Shown: piece after piece, positions 26,394 through 35,566 of the stretch
How positions within the stretch are numbered: position 1 is the first letter of the stretch
Layout of the letters: each line of letters opens with the position of its first letter
Source: Hahella sp. CCB-MM4
Lineage (GTDB): Bacteria > Pseudomonadota > Gammaproteobacteria > Pseudomonadales > Oleiphilaceae
Direction of reading: 5' to 3'
DNA: 64,000 nt
Assembly (NCBI RefSeq): GCF_002260525.1
Contig: NZ_MRYI01000023.1
Span: forward strand, 1 to 64,000
Program-made: the position numbers and the translations under genes
Notes under the pieces: generated by a model
The model's input: the letters and a program-made list of their open reading frames with translations, nothing else
Told to the model about the DNA's origin: nothing
Database searches by the model: none

Positions 26394-26870
26394 ATCTTCT
26401 TCCTCTGATAACTCGGCCATTCCAGCCTCCTCATCAATCTCCAAGTAGCTGTAATAAACGGAGAGAACGCCTTGATCGAACCTAAATGTATACCAATCAT
26501 TTCCCTCCGTACCAATGGAGATAAAAGAGCCATCCTTTACGTATTGGGAGATTGGATGATAAAAGGCATAGATTTCTTGGTCCGAGAGACTATCCATCCA
26601 GCCTTTTTGAAAACCAACGATATTTCCTTCATTATCGTTGCTCATACTACATTCGCCAAACCATCCAGCAATCGCTGCCGCTTCTTCAAGAGTCCGTGAT
26701 TTATGAAACCCTTCAAACTTCTCATGGTCATTGCCGAAACTTTGGCGAAATAAACTAAATTCGTTGTACTGATGTTTTAGAGCTTCCAGGGCTTTCAATT
26801 TGTGCTGATTGGATATAAAGAAAGAAGTTTCTTCTAAAAAAGCTGATATACCCATCATTTCCTCCATCAT
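26370..26870 (-). CDS. Hypothetical acidic protein (166 aa)
   Basis: A soluble, acidic protein rich in aromatic residues. It opens with several Met codons (MMEEMMGISAFLEE), so the exact start is uncertain; the upstream Met is favoured only by length. Features include SRTLEEAAAIAGWFGECS in the middle and DWYTFRFDQGVLSVYY later. The stop lies inside the right copy of a 43-bp tandem duplication. I recognise no family. The fold could be of the SMI1 or immunity type, but nothing proves this. Confidence 0.55.
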   Translation of the reverse strand: MMEEMMGISAFLEETSFFISNQHKLKALEALKHQYNEFSLFRQSFGNDHEKFEGFHKSRTLEEAAAIAGWFGECSMSNDNEGNIVGFQKGWMDSLSDQEIYAFYHPISQYVKDGSFISIGTEGNDWYTFRFDQGVLSVYYSYLEIDEEAGMAELSEEEDRTHHYSC

Positions 26871-27097
26871 TTTCAGTTGACTACTGCAACGCCCTCAAAC
26901 AGCTGGCACTTTCACACGTTTATCCCTGCAAAACAACAATAGCGATTTAGCGAATTGGAAACTTCACATGATATCTATGGAAGTTTGACGCAATTAAGAG
27001 TGAGGGATGAAACGTGGCAGCCACACGCCTCTTGTTATGCACTTTCATATCGGCATAATGCACCGGCATTTTTGACTCACTACGGAAATCTTTCATC

Positions 27098-27793
27098 ATG
27101 CGAACATTTATCAGGCTGACCTTGGTCATCCTATGCCTCTCTTCGGCCGTCGTATACTGTCACCCCGGCCGACATGACTCTCAAGGCGGTCACTACGACC
27201 GACAATCCGGCGAATATCACTGCCATCAGGAGCCGTGCTTTTCCAATCAGCAACAAGTTCAAGCCGCAACAATAGATGCTGAAACGAACGGGCGTGCCTT
27301 TTCCGCAGTGTATCGCCGTGAAGATTGGAAGCATTGGTCTGACTTGGATCATAATTGCATGAACACCCGACACGAAATACTGAAGGCGCAGGCAAAAACG
27401 CCGGTGACATTGTCCGATAATCGCTGTGGCGTTTCTGCGGGCACCTGGGATGACCCTTATAGCGGCAAGATCTATCACCTGGCCAGCGATTTAGATATAG
27501 ATCATATTATCCCGCTGAGATGGGCAAATGATCATGGTGGATATGTTTGGTCATCTCAACAGAAGGAGGTCTACGCCAATGACCCTGACAACCTGCTTGC
27601 CGTGGATGATCGCTTAAACCAACAGAAAGGAGCCAAAGGTCCTGATGAGTGGATGCCACCCAATCACCAATATCGTTGCGAATATATAGTGCAGTGGACC
27701 AAAATACTCAACAAGTACTCGGACCTGATAATGACGTCGAAAGAAAAAAGGACTTTTAGCCGGCAGCAGGAGGCCTGCGGTATTTCACCCTGA
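27098..27793 (+). CDS. Secreted YHYH-type HNH endonuclease (GmrSD C-terminal/DUF1524-like)
   Basis: A 231-aa protein with a signal peptide (LTLVILCLSSAVVYC). Residues 22-43 form a His-rich YHYH-like segment (HPGRHDSQGGHYDRQSGEYH). The HNH nuclease core has DIDHIIPLRWAND (133-145) and NDPDNLLAVDDRLNQQKGAK (161-180), where His137/His and Asn164-region residues match the DUF1524/HNH active site. Cysteines at positions 21, 42, 47, 87, 110 and near the end could form disulfides, fitting an extracellular enzyme. It probably degrades DNA outside the cell for nutrition or competition. No immunity gene is next to it. Confidence 0.78.
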   Translation: MRTFIRLTLVILCLSSAVVYCHPGRHDSQGGHYDRQSGEYHCHQEPCFSNQQQVQAATIDAETNGRAFSAVYRREDWKHWSDLDHNCMNTRHEILKAQAKTPVTLSDNRCGVSAGTWDDPYSGKIYHLASDLDIDHIIPLRWANDHGGYVWSSQQKEVYANDPDNLLAVDDRLNQQKGAKGPDEWMPPNHQYRCEYIVQWTKILNKYSDLIMTSKEKRTFSRQQEACGISP

Positions 27794-27905
27794 TCACCAA
27801 CTGACACTATTGTCATCGGGTAAGTAGTATTTGCCTACCCTAAAAATGAAGCAGCATTATCTGGATTTCTTAGAATACCGATTCAATATTCTTGATAGAT
27901 TTTGC

Positions 27906-28013
27906 TGCATCGCTTGTATTGCACTTCGAAAATATTGAAGTCGGTGAGTTGTACATTTTGCTGGATGAATGGTGCGAAGATGGCGTCAAAACAAAACCTG
28001 CAGACCTTCCCTA
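27906..28013 (+). pseudogene. Short coding remnant
   Basis: An open frame without a start codon encodes AASLVLHFENIEVGELYILL, then DEWCEDGVKTKPADLP and a stop at 28011-28013. The composition looks like the C-terminus of a real small protein, but upstream sequence in this frame is not coding. The surrounding gap (27794-28222) holds nothing else apart from the hairpin at 28058. Confidence 0.3.
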
Positions 28014-28057
28014 ATTAGCGGCATTCAAAATTAGAACTTTCTAAGCTTAGCAAAAAT

Positions 28058-28080
28058 CGGTGAGGCGGGAGGCCTCACCG
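28058..28080. terminator. GC-rich hairpin between convergent genes
   Basis: CGGTGAGGC and GCCTCACCG form a perfect 9-bp stem with a 5-base loop. It lies between the plus-strand nuclease gene and the minus-strand phosphoesterase gene. AAAAATC precedes it, giving a T-run when read on the minus strand, so it can terminate the phosphoesterase transcript. Confidence 0.65.
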
Positions 28081-28222
28081 TATCGGAGGTTATTTAAAAA
28101 CACTTGGCGGGCAGGTTTAGAAGCCATAACGAGTGCAAGGATTATAGGGGTAGCTTCCAGGTACTAATCTTTCACTACTGAGCCCGCCTCATGAAAACCT
28201 AAATAATCCCGGCATTAAATGA

Positions 28223-30304
28223 TCATTCCACCGGCAAAATAATCCAATAGTCGCCCTGCTCTCTGGTGGTAATCCACCTTCCCTGCAGCGGCCGTTTATC
28301 CTGACTCAGTCGTTGATTGGTAAAGTGTTGGTTGACCAGGTAAACCTTGTCGCCGAACTTGACCGAACCTTCGCCTTCCAGCTTTTGAATTTGCCACAAT
28401 TGCTTGGGAGCATGTTCGCCACGCAGGTAAATATTGAAGTAAAAACAGTCATGAGATTCATTCCATGCGCCGAGATAGTTAAACGAGCCGAGACCTTGTT
28501 CGTCAGAAACAATGCGCAGGACATCGTTGTGGCAAATCTCTTTAGGGTCCACGACATCGGCTGCCAGGCAAAACAAACGGGGTTTACCCTCTTGACCAAG
28601 CGTCGGAAATTTCTGCATCAAATTCAAATCGAATGCAATACCATGAATAGACTCTGGGATGTAGCTGACCGGACCCGCCAGTTCAGCCAACTTAAAGTCA
28701 CTCAAGATATCCCCGTTTTGGTTTTTTAGATAGAAGCGGTCGCCATAACTGACGGGTGAACCCATCTCGCGGCCAAGGTTGAGGAAACCGATATCGCCGG
28801 CATCGCTCCTTGGTGTGTCCCGTGTGATGGTGTGGTCAAATTTTGGCGCTGCTTTGGTACGCTCGCCAAACTCGGCTGTTTTGCCGGCCATACCACACCA
28901 ATCCAGTACTGTGCTGATCACCGATGTGTGATCAAAAGGCACATCCGTTTTGGAGCGGAATACGGTGCCTTTTTCAATTAACGGAGAGGCCAGAATAGCG
29001 GGAACCCTGCCGCCGAAACGGTTGAACTCAAATCCTTCTTGCAGCTTAAAGCCAGGTTGACCATCCCCCCATGGAGGCGTTGCAGACGGTGGTTTGACAT
29101 GGTCGAATGAGCCGACCGGCTCATCGAAAGTGATGATAAACAAGGTCTTATTCCAGGACTCCTTGTTGGCTATCAGGCTTTCATAAATGGATTTGACGTA
29201 GTTCTCAGCTTCATTGAGATTACCTGGTGGGTGGTAATCGTTACCCATGGCAGTAAACGGGCGATAATAGCTTCGGTCGACGGTTGTTTTGGATATCGTC
29301 CAATAAGGTTCTATGTAACTGTATTTGGGTAACTTGCCAGCTCTGGCCAAGGCATGGAAATCGTCGGTCTTAGCGAAATGTGAAGCCGCATCCGGAATAT
29401 TTTCTCTGACTTGAGAATAAAGCCGGTAGCTGTAACATGACTCAACTTCACCGGAAGAGATTTCATAAAGATAGTCTGCGTAAGGCGATATTTCGCTGAG
29501 CTTTTCTTGCAGCCATTTACCAAAGTCGCCGAGATAAGGCAGGATCTTCGACACCTCATTGCCGTATTCGATCAGTCTGGAGATCTTTTTGGGGATCATC
29601 GAGGTTTGGAAAAACACCTTCCAATCGTGCCCCCCCTCTTCAAGCGCATTCCATAAGGTTTTTTCCGGGAAACGGTCGTCCCCTATCCCCATCCCCAGGA
29701 TGTCGCTGAGTTTTTGGGCATAAGGGTTGTCTTCCAAAAAACCATTATCAACCAGGCCATGGGCATCACCAGTTAAACCGAATGCCCGGTTGGTGTTTGT
29801 CTGGGAAGGCACAGAGGAGAACCATTCGTCGCAAACAGCATAATGTTCAGCCAATTGATTGAGCACCGGCAATTGCTCAGGAGTAAAGCTCTGCATCACC
29901 ATATCGGCCATCGACTTGATTGCATCTTCTTTATACCCCCCCATTCGCAACATATCCGCATAGTCCTGCATATAGCCTTTCATGGTCGGGGTGTCACCCG
30001 TGGCCACATCATGCTTGCCAAATAACTGCATATTGATATGGTGATACTCTTCACCTGGGTGAATGTCCGGCACACTGGCGCCGATGGCGCCTCTTATCGG
30101 CGGAGAAGAAATATCGAGTTTTGCTACGTCATTGGTAAACGATGCGAGATCAACCGATTGCAAACCACGATACTCATCGCCCGGTGTTACTGGAGGGATA
30201 TTGCGCTGTGGGGATTTATGCTGATACAGCCAGCCGAGTACCGAATCAAAAGACCGGTTTTCCAACATCAAATGCACTACATGCTCAATTTTATTCATCG
30301 ACAT
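28223..30304 (-). CDS. Phospholipase C-like phosphoesterase (PF04185 family)
   Basis: A 693-aa protein of the acid phosphatase/phospholipase C family. It opens MSMNKIEHVVHLMLENRSFD, the invariant family start with the metal-site Glu-Asn-Arg-Ser-Phe-Asp. Further motifs are QTNTNRAFGLTGDAHG, FIITFDEPVGSFDHV and PFDHTSVISTVLDW, which carry the metal and catalytic residues. No Tat or Sec signal is visible, unlike most bacterial PLCs, so it may be cytosolic or exported unusually. The last 150 residues form a beta-rich C-terminal domain. ATG 30304 has AAAGG 8 bases upstream and is preferred to ATG 30328. Confidence 0.82.
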   Translation of the reverse strand: MSMNKIEHVVHLMLENRSFDSVLGWLYQHKSPQRNIPPVTPGDEYRGLQSVDLASFTNDVAKLDISSPPIRGAIGASVPDIHPGEEYHHINMQLFGKHDVATGDTPTMKGYMQDYADMLRMGGYKEDAIKSMADMVMQSFTPEQLPVLNQLAEHYAVCDEWFSSVPSQTNTNRAFGLTGDAHGLVDNGFLEDNPYAQKLSDILGMGIGDDRFPEKTLWNALEEGGHDWKVFFQTSMIPKKISRLIEYGNEVSKILPYLGDFGKWLQEKLSEISPYADYLYEISSGEVESCYSYRLYSQVRENIPDAASHFAKTDDFHALARAGKLPKYSYIEPYWTISKTTVDRSYYRPFTAMGNDYHPPGNLNEAENYVKSIYESLIANKESWNKTLFIITFDEPVGSFDHVKPPSATPPWGDGQPGFKLQEGFEFNRFGGRVPAILASPLIEKGTVFRSKTDVPFDHTSVISTVLDWCGMAGKTAEFGERTKAAPKFDHTITRDTPRSDAGDIGFLNLGREMGSPVSYGDRFYLKNQNGDILSDFKLAELAGPVSYIPESIHGIAFDLNLMQKFPTLGQEGKPRLFCLAADVVDPKEICHNDVLRIVSDEQGLGSFNYLGAWNESHDCFYFNIYLRGEHAPKQLWQIQKLEGEGSVKFGDKVYLVNQHFTNQRLSQDKRPLQGRWITTREQGDYWIILPVE

Positions 30305-30405
30305 AACAGATACCTTTGTCCTTGTCATCCGGAGAGAATCTGGATAACCCTAAAGTTCTGAGATAATTACAACTTTTGACGTAAATGGCTGAAGATATAG
30401 CATCC

Positions 30406-30522
30406 AGCCCAAACGGTGACGCTCCAGCAGATGACGGAAGTTGAGGATTGTGGTTTCATCCGGTAGTCAGTCTGACGTTTCTTATTCTGGTGTTCAGCTT
30501 CGGAGAAAGTCACCTGTTCCAT
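30406..30522 (-). mobile_element. IS5-family transposase remnant with internal deletion
   Basis: Reading the minus strand, an ATG at 30522 (AGGA upstream) starts MEQVTFSEAEHQNKKRQT, the N-terminus of IS5-type transposases. Directly after it, in another frame, lies DETTILNFRHLLERHRLG (about 30460-30408), a conserved IS5-family segment normally about 40-60 residues further on. The sequence between them is missing and the catalytic part is absent. An inverted repeat near 30570-30591 (GGGAGAT/ATCTCCC) may belong to its end. Confidence 0.65.
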
Positions 30523-30600
30523 GGGAAGTATTCCTGATGAGTTAATCGGACCGTATTAGGACTGATTTGGGGAGATGCTCAGAATCTCCCTGGCTACTCT

Positions 30601-30644
30601 TTATAGACTGAATATAGAACACTTATAGATTGAATATAGAACAC
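30601..30644. repeat. 22-bp tandem duplication
   Basis: TTATAGACTGAATATAGAAC(AC) at 30601-30622 is repeated at 30623-30644 with a single C to T change. It lies in the 465-bp gap between the phosphoesterase and the 30770-31429 gene, next to the IS5 remnant. Nothing else is recognisable in the gap. Confidence 0.8.
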
Positions 30645-30769
30645 GTGAAAAAGAATTCCATTGCATATCGCTGGAAACGGCAGAACACAAGGACTTGATT
30701 TGTAGATGGATGGCTTGTTAGTGAGCTGGACAGTGTCTGCAAGCGTTCCCTACTTAAAGTTTTGCTTCC

Positions 30770-31429
30770 CTAGATTTCATTGGCAGCATATACAACCTTA
30801 AAGTCGCTTGCTCGACCACGACGCCCCATTAAAGAATAGTCACGGGCATACAATGCAGGCTCAATACCTCTATCAACTACCCTTATTGCAGAATCGGAAT
30901 TTCCTCTATTTGAAAAATCACTCTTCCTGAATCTCGGGCCATAGTTACTATATAGTGTTCCTTCATAGCCCGTCACCTGGATGCCTGGATACCGATCACG
31001 CATTGCATCACACAAGTCCTGTGCATAGCACCTACCATCATCATCCCGCGCAACCCCGCTATTGCAACAGAATAGGCGAAGGTCCACAAAATCCGTTCGC
31101 AATCCCTCTTTGTATAACGTGCTAGCTAAATGCTCTGGGGTATAGTTCTTCCATACATCACCTCTACGCGCGCCGATTAACTTTATACCATTATAGTGGT
31201 GTCGTTCCGACCGACCATGTGCCATGACATACAGCGTATCGGCGGTGGTAAGTTGTCTTAGTGCCCCTAATCCGAACAAGTGGCGCAGACCTTTTCGATT
31301 TAGTCCGTGACTATCCTTGTTAATGAGAATCGTGACATCTCCCCCTATTTTCTTGAAACCTTCAACCCAATCCTCGGCATTTCCTAGCATTTCATCGTTC
31401 GGTACGGGTAAAAATATATATGTCGGCAT
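30770..31429 (-). CDS. Caspase-fold-like (C80/Stv-type) protein, unknown function
   Basis: A 219-aa protein. The first strand is MPTYIFLPVPND. A strand followed by a His (TLYVMAHGRSE, about residues 65-75) and a later strand followed by a Cys pair (DLRLFCCNSGVA, about 116-127) reproduce the His-Gly...Cys dyad order of caspase-like peptidases of the C80/C11/CHAT group and of Stv-type domains. No signal peptide or membrane segment is visible. The role may be proteolytic toxin, effector or defence protease; this is inference from the dyad only. It stands alone, divergent from a LysR gene. Confidence 0.55.
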   Translation of the reverse strand: MPTYIFLPVPNDEMLGNAEDWVEGFKKIGGDVTILINKDSHGLNRKGLRHLFGLGALRQLTTADTLYVMAHGRSERHHYNGIKLIGARRGDVWKNYTPEHLASTLYKEGLRTDFVDLRLFCCNSGVARDDDGRCYAQDLCDAMRDRYPGIQVTGYEGTLYSNYGPRFRKSDFSNRGNSDSAIRVVDRGIEPALYARDYSLMGRRGRASDFKVVYAANEI

Positions 31430-31638
31430 CTATTAACGACTCTTCTGGTTGGCAAGTGAGCAAGCTTAGAGCTCGCACTAACTCAACAGAAGACATCATC
31501 TGGAAACATGATGTATTGTGGAATAACACTTGAATTTTCGTGCGAAGAGCGGCCACCCCTATTTGCACTAAAATTTAATCGGGACTAAGACTACAGAGGG
31601 TTCTCCAACCTCGCACCGGAAATATAGAATAGTGCATC

Positions 31639-32532
31639 ATGGATAAATGGATCGGCATTCAAGAATTCGTTACTGCTACCAAATATGGCTCATTCACATC
31701 AGCAGCCGAATACCTAGGTACAACCAAATCAAATATCAGCAAGAAAATCACCTACCTTGAGACTCGCCTGGGGGTCACATTGCTACATCGGAGTAACCGA
31801 CGCTTGGTACTGACAAGTGCGGGCGAGGTATATTTCGAGCATTCGGCCAAATTGCTGAAGACGTTAGAACAAAATGACCAATTGGTGATCGAAACACAGG
31901 AGCATTTATCAGGGCCTATTGTTATTTCTTTACCTCCTGGAATTGGAGAATCACTGCTGATGGAACCAATATGCAAGTTCCAGCAGTTACACCCTGACGT
32001 CACCTTCGTTACAAATGTCTCGATCCAATGTATTGATCTGGTTGAACAGCCGTTCGACTTGGCATTTCGACTATCTCCCACCATTGATCCAAACCTGATC
32101 GCACGACCACTTAGGCGAGCGCCATACCGTTTATGCGCAAGCCCCCGATTCATCAAAACACATAGTCCTAATGAGATCCAAGATATCACTCGGTTACCCT
32201 GTCTCGCTTATTCGGATCAACTTTCCCCCAAGAGTGTAGCTTGGTCGTTCAAAAATCCGCAAAACCAGCAGGCTTTTCAATTAGAAATTAATGCCTGCAT
32301 TTACTCAGATAGCGTCACTACCCTCGTTCAGGCATGCCACAAGCATGCAGGTATTCTTTTTTGTTCTGATTTTTTTGTGGCCAAACATATTGCAGAAGGT
32401 AGTCTCGTATCCCTATTTGAAGAATGGATAAACAACGAGAATCAATTATGGCTGGTGTATCCGGACCGGAAATCGGTCAAACGCAGAGTGCGGGCATTTA
32501 TAGATTTCGTGCTTGAAACAGGCTTCCTGTAG
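31639..32532 (+). CDS. LysR-family transcriptional regulator
   Basis: A 297-aa regulator. The winged helix-turn-helix (EFVTATKYGSFTSAAEYLG, then KSNISKKITYLETRLGVTLL) occupies residues 8-58 and is followed by the linker helix and two-lobed effector domain (for example ISLPPGIGESLLMEPICKF). It reads away from the caspase-like gene, which starts 210 bases upstream on the other strand and is the best candidate target. Inducer unknown. Confidence 0.93.
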   Translation: MDKWIGIQEFVTATKYGSFTSAAEYLGTTKSNISKKITYLETRLGVTLLHRSNRRLVLTSAGEVYFEHSAKLLKTLEQNDQLVIETQEHLSGPIVISLPPGIGESLLMEPICKFQQLHPDVTFVTNVSIQCIDLVEQPFDLAFRLSPTIDPNLIARPLRRAPYRLCASPRFIKTHSPNEIQDITRLPCLAYSDQLSPKSVAWSFKNPQNQQAFQLEINACIYSDSVTTLVQACHKHAGILFCSDFFVAKHIAEGSLVSLFEEWINNENQLWLVYPDRKSVKRRVRAFIDFVLETGFL

Positions 32533-32849
32533 ATTCTCTTCGTGCTCACCGAATAACAAAACCAGTCCGATTAAAATAACATGGAACCTATACGGCTGCA
32601 TTCACTGAAGTTTCCTCTGCATAACCTCTGGGCTCCACACAAAACACGGTCAGATATGTACTGATTTTGAAAACATGTAGTTTCCAAACGAGGTCTAATC
32701 ATTCCTTTTTTAAGTTGTAGAATGCCGCCCGCTGAAGTTCACAACCTTCTTACTGAGGGTTAGAGCGTACTTTAAGCATCAAATGAAATTGGATTTATAT
32801 CTAATCTCTAATCGGATCATTAATTTAAAACACAAAGGATAGTAAAAGA
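32533..32849. other. Intergenic stretch
   Basis: No gene or RNA seen. It should contain the promoter of the secreted protein at 32850, whose ribosome site (AAAGGATAG) lies at its right end. Confidence 0.4.
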
Positions 32850-33413
32850 ATGAAACGCATCATCAAGAATTGCGCTACATTGGCTGGCCTGGGGCTTTTC
32901 GCAACGTTACCTTTCCAAGCAATGGCGAAAGAAGGCGCTCATGGGCGCGCTTACTATGGCTTCACCAACGATACGGGACAAACACTGTACATAAAGCTGT
33001 CTGAGAATAACGTTACCTACGACGAAATGTGGCTAAAACCTGGAGAGGGTTTTCAGTCTAAAAACCGAAGCGACACGTTTCTCGTTGACCCTCCCCTGAC
33101 AGACCGTGGTAAATATCTCAAATACGATAGTTTCGTTAAAAAAGGGAAGCGTGAATATCACAACCTTGAGCTGAGCGTCATAACATTGGGTGGTAAAGTG
33201 CTTGGCACCTATTTTGAGAGAGTAAAGCTTGAGCGCCCCGGCAATGGCTTTAATGATGATACGGATAAGCACGCTCTCTGCAAGATCAATACGACAAATA
33301 TAGATTCCTTTCTCAATGAATTTTTAGACTGGAATGTGTTCTCAAAAGACCGCACGGATAACGGCTATGGTGCCGACGGTTACCACTGCACCCGCTATTT
33401 CCACTTTTATTAA
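32850..33413 (+). CDS. Secreted small protein, unknown function
   Basis: A 187-aa protein with a clear signal peptide (LAGLGLFATLPFQAMA, cleavage near residue 26). The mature part starts YYGFTNDTGQTLYIKL, a beta-rich pattern like secreted proteins with a 'tissue' beta-sandwich, and ends in an aromatic tail (YHCTRYFHFY). Two cysteines near the end could pair. It is monocistronic: AAAGGATAG upstream and a strong terminator 46 bases downstream. No family recognised. Confidence 0.7.
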   Translation: MKRIIKNCATLAGLGLFATLPFQAMAKEGAHGRAYYGFTNDTGQTLYIKLSENNVTYDEMWLKPGEGFQSKNRSDTFLVDPPLTDRGKYLKYDSFVKKGKREYHNLELSVITLGGKVLGTYFERVKLERPGNGFNDDTDKHALCKINTTNIDSFLNEFLDWNVFSKDRTDNGYGADGYHCTRYFHFY

Positions 33414-33458
33414 TAGTGCTATAGTCACTATCTATCTATAGCCTTCATCTGATATCTG

Positions 33459-33491
33459 AAGCCACTGCCCTTTATAAGGGTAGTGGCTTTT
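33459..33491 (+). terminator. Intrinsic terminator
   Basis: AAGCCACTGCCCTT pairs with AAGGGTAGTGGCTT (one G-U pair) around a short TA loop and runs into TTTT. It ends the 32850-33413 transcript. Confidence 0.88.
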
Positions 33492-33563
33492 CTCACGCAT
33501 TTTGCTCCTAACCTTAACCTGCCCTCAATATTTAATCCAACCGGCTAAAGAGGTGCGCAATTA

Positions 33564-33704
33564 AATGAATTATTATCTTTTCACCCGTTTATAGCGGCGA
33601 CGATTGTTGTGGCTGCATTGCCTATTGCTACAATCACCAGTGTATCGGCGGACGCTTCCTCATTTCCATCTATCTCTTTGATTCAGGATTTGACTGCGCC
33701 ATAG
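33564..33704 (+). pseudogene. Remnant of a secreted-protein gene
   Basis: A frame with no start codon encodes PFIAATIVVAALPIATITSV, then SADASSFPSISLIQDLTAP and a TAG stop. The hydrophobic stretch followed by S-A-D-A looks like the C-terminal part of a signal peptide and its cleavage site. The gene is broken at both ends. The rest of the gap to 34000 holds no gene. Confidence 0.35.
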
Positions 33705-33999
33705 GGAACGCCAATCGTCGGCTAAGCTAACTTTTCAATACTTCCAGCCTCATAGATTGAACGGTGTTAAAAATAATTCCTGTCAGCATAAACCCAAATT
33801 AACAAACCATCGTAATTAGATAGTGCTTACAGGCGACCTTCTGTCGTCATGTATTCATTAAGAAAGGAAGTGATTGAACGCCAAGACTTTTTATGCAGGG
33901 CAAGAGATTTCAGCCCGGCCGGTGTTCCATCCTCGTGGGATGGCCAAAATAAAAAACCATCCTCCCTCCCAAAATACCTCAAGGAAAGGGGATTTTTAA

Positions 34000-35436
34000 A
34001 TGAAACTGTACAAACGCAATATTTTACTCGGGACATTGGCTGGAATTTTCTGCGTCGGCCTGGTTCAGGCAGATTCCGGTGAGCCGGAGACTGCCAGTGG
34101 CTCGCGCAGCACTCTCCACAAAATTGTGGGCGGAGAGGAAGCCACACCGGGTGAATTTCCTTTTATGACATCACTGCAACTCAGCGGTTTTGGACATTAC
34201 TGTGGTGCATCGGTTGTTGCCGACTCTTATGTCCTCACTGCCTCTCATTGTACCGAGGGGAAATCACCTAGTGATTTTAAAGTAGTTGCCGGGATGCATA
34301 ACCAGAATGACTCGAGTGGCACCCAGTCAATTCAGGTTACTAAAATCATCAATCACCCCAGTTATGACATCGCATTACTGAAACTGGTAGATAAAGTGGA
34401 TGACCGGTATACCCGTATCTCTCTCGGTGACGACAATGACGTCTACGACGGCATGACGACCACTGTGATTGGCTGGGGAGCTTTAAGTGAAGGTGGAGGT
34501 GGATCAAGCACCTTGCAGAAGGTAGATGTACCGGTTGTCTCACTGGAAGATTGCCGCGACGCTTACGGAAATTCCGTTACTGAAAACGATATTTGCGCAG
34601 GATTGACACAGGGCGGCAAGGACTCCTGTCAGGGAGATTCCGGCGGACCTCTGTTCTTTAATCAGGCGGGAGAGTTTCGTCAATTGGGGATCGTTAGCTG
34701 GGGAGAAGGCTGTGCCCGACCAGGCAAATATGGGGTCTATACGTCCGTACCAAAGTTCAAGACGTGGATTTTGTCCAACATAGACGACGGAGGCAGTGAC
34801 CCCCTTCCCAATCGATTGGAAAACGGTGTCCCGAGAACCGGATTGGCTGGCGCTTCAGGCGACATGATGTACTTTATTCTTGAGGTGCCTAAAGGCGCAA
34901 CCGATCTGAGCTTTGAAATTTCCGGCGGCTCAGGCGATGCGGACATGTATGTAAAAGCCGGCAGCAAACCAAGCAAATCGGACTATGATTGCCGCCCCTA
35001 CAAGAACGGGAACAATGAGACCTGTGCCGATATGGCGGTGACACCAGGAGACTACTTCATTATGTTGCATGGGTATAGTAGCTATAGTGGCGTCAGCCTG
35101 GTTGGTTCATACGCCGGAGGTGATGACGGAAAAGAAGGCAGCGGCAAAGAGAGCAATCTTTCAGCAGCACGAGGTGAATGGCTGCATTTCAGTGATCGTA
35201 TACCCGAAGGCACCAGAACGCTAACCGTTATTATATCTGGCGAAGGCCGTGGCGACGCCGATCTATATGTGCGTCAAGGCAGTAAACCAACAGATACTGA
35301 GTACGACTGCCGCCCATACAAAAATGGCAATAATGAAACCTGTGTTTTCGATAATCCTGCCGCGGAAGAATGGCATATGAGCCTGAAGGCTTACAGCGAG
35401 TTTAGTGATGTAACTCTGGAGTGGGTTTCCGAGTAA
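34000..35436 (+). CDS. Secreted trypsin-like serine protease with two PPC domains
   Basis: A 478-aa secreted protease. Signal peptide: LLGTLAGIFCVGLVQA (residues 9-24). The trypsin domain begins at IVGGEEATPGEFPF (42-55), with the catalytic triad His83 (TASHC), Asp123 (YDIALLKL) and Ser214 (CQGDSGGP). Asp208 before the Ser loop predicts cleavage after Arg/Lys. The propeptide is about 17 residues, ending in Lys41. Two pre-peptidase C-terminal (PPC) domains follow (about 275-375 and 385-475), each with DCRPYKNGNNETC. PPC domains are often removed after secretion. AAGGGG lies upstream of the ATG, and a terminator lies about 100 bases downstream. Confidence 0.93.
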   Translation: MKLYKRNILLGTLAGIFCVGLVQADSGEPETASGSRSTLHKIVGGEEATPGEFPFMTSLQLSGFGHYCGASVVADSYVLTASHCTEGKSPSDFKVVAGMHNQNDSSGTQSIQVTKIINHPSYDIALLKLVDKVDDRYTRISLGDDNDVYDGMTTTVIGWGALSEGGGGSSTLQKVDVPVVSLEDCRDAYGNSVTENDICAGLTQGGKDSCQGDSGGPLFFNQAGEFRQLGIVSWGEGCARPGKYGVYTSVPKFKTWILSNIDDGGSDPLPNRLENGVPRTGLAGASGDMMYFILEVPKGATDLSFEISGGSGDADMYVKAGSKPSKSDYDCRPYKNGNNETCADMAVTPGDYFIMLHGYSSYSGVSLVGSYAGGDDGKEGSGKESNLSAARGEWLHFSDRIPEGTRTLTVIISGEGRGDADLYVRQGSKPTDTEYDCRPYKNGNNETCVFDNPAAEEWHMSLKAYSEFSDVTLEWVSE

Positions 35437-35531
35437 CACCGTTTAATCAGGCAATTCTATATTGATCAGCCAGGGACTCGGCATGACATGAGCGGCACAG
35501 GGATGTGCTTTCCAGTCAATCTAGACAATAC

Positions 35532-35566
35532 AGAGCTGCTGTTTAGCGCAGCTCTCCCCTTTTTTA
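35532..35566 (+). terminator. Intrinsic terminator of the protease gene
   Basis: AGAGCTGC (35532-35539) pairs perfectly with GCAGCTCT (35548-35555), followed by CCCC and TTTTTT. Confidence 0.88.

Noticed and set aside
33849-34082. 77-codon plus-strand frame before the trypsin gene
   Set aside because: It overlaps the signal peptide of the protease out of frame, lacks a ribosome site and resembles nothing.
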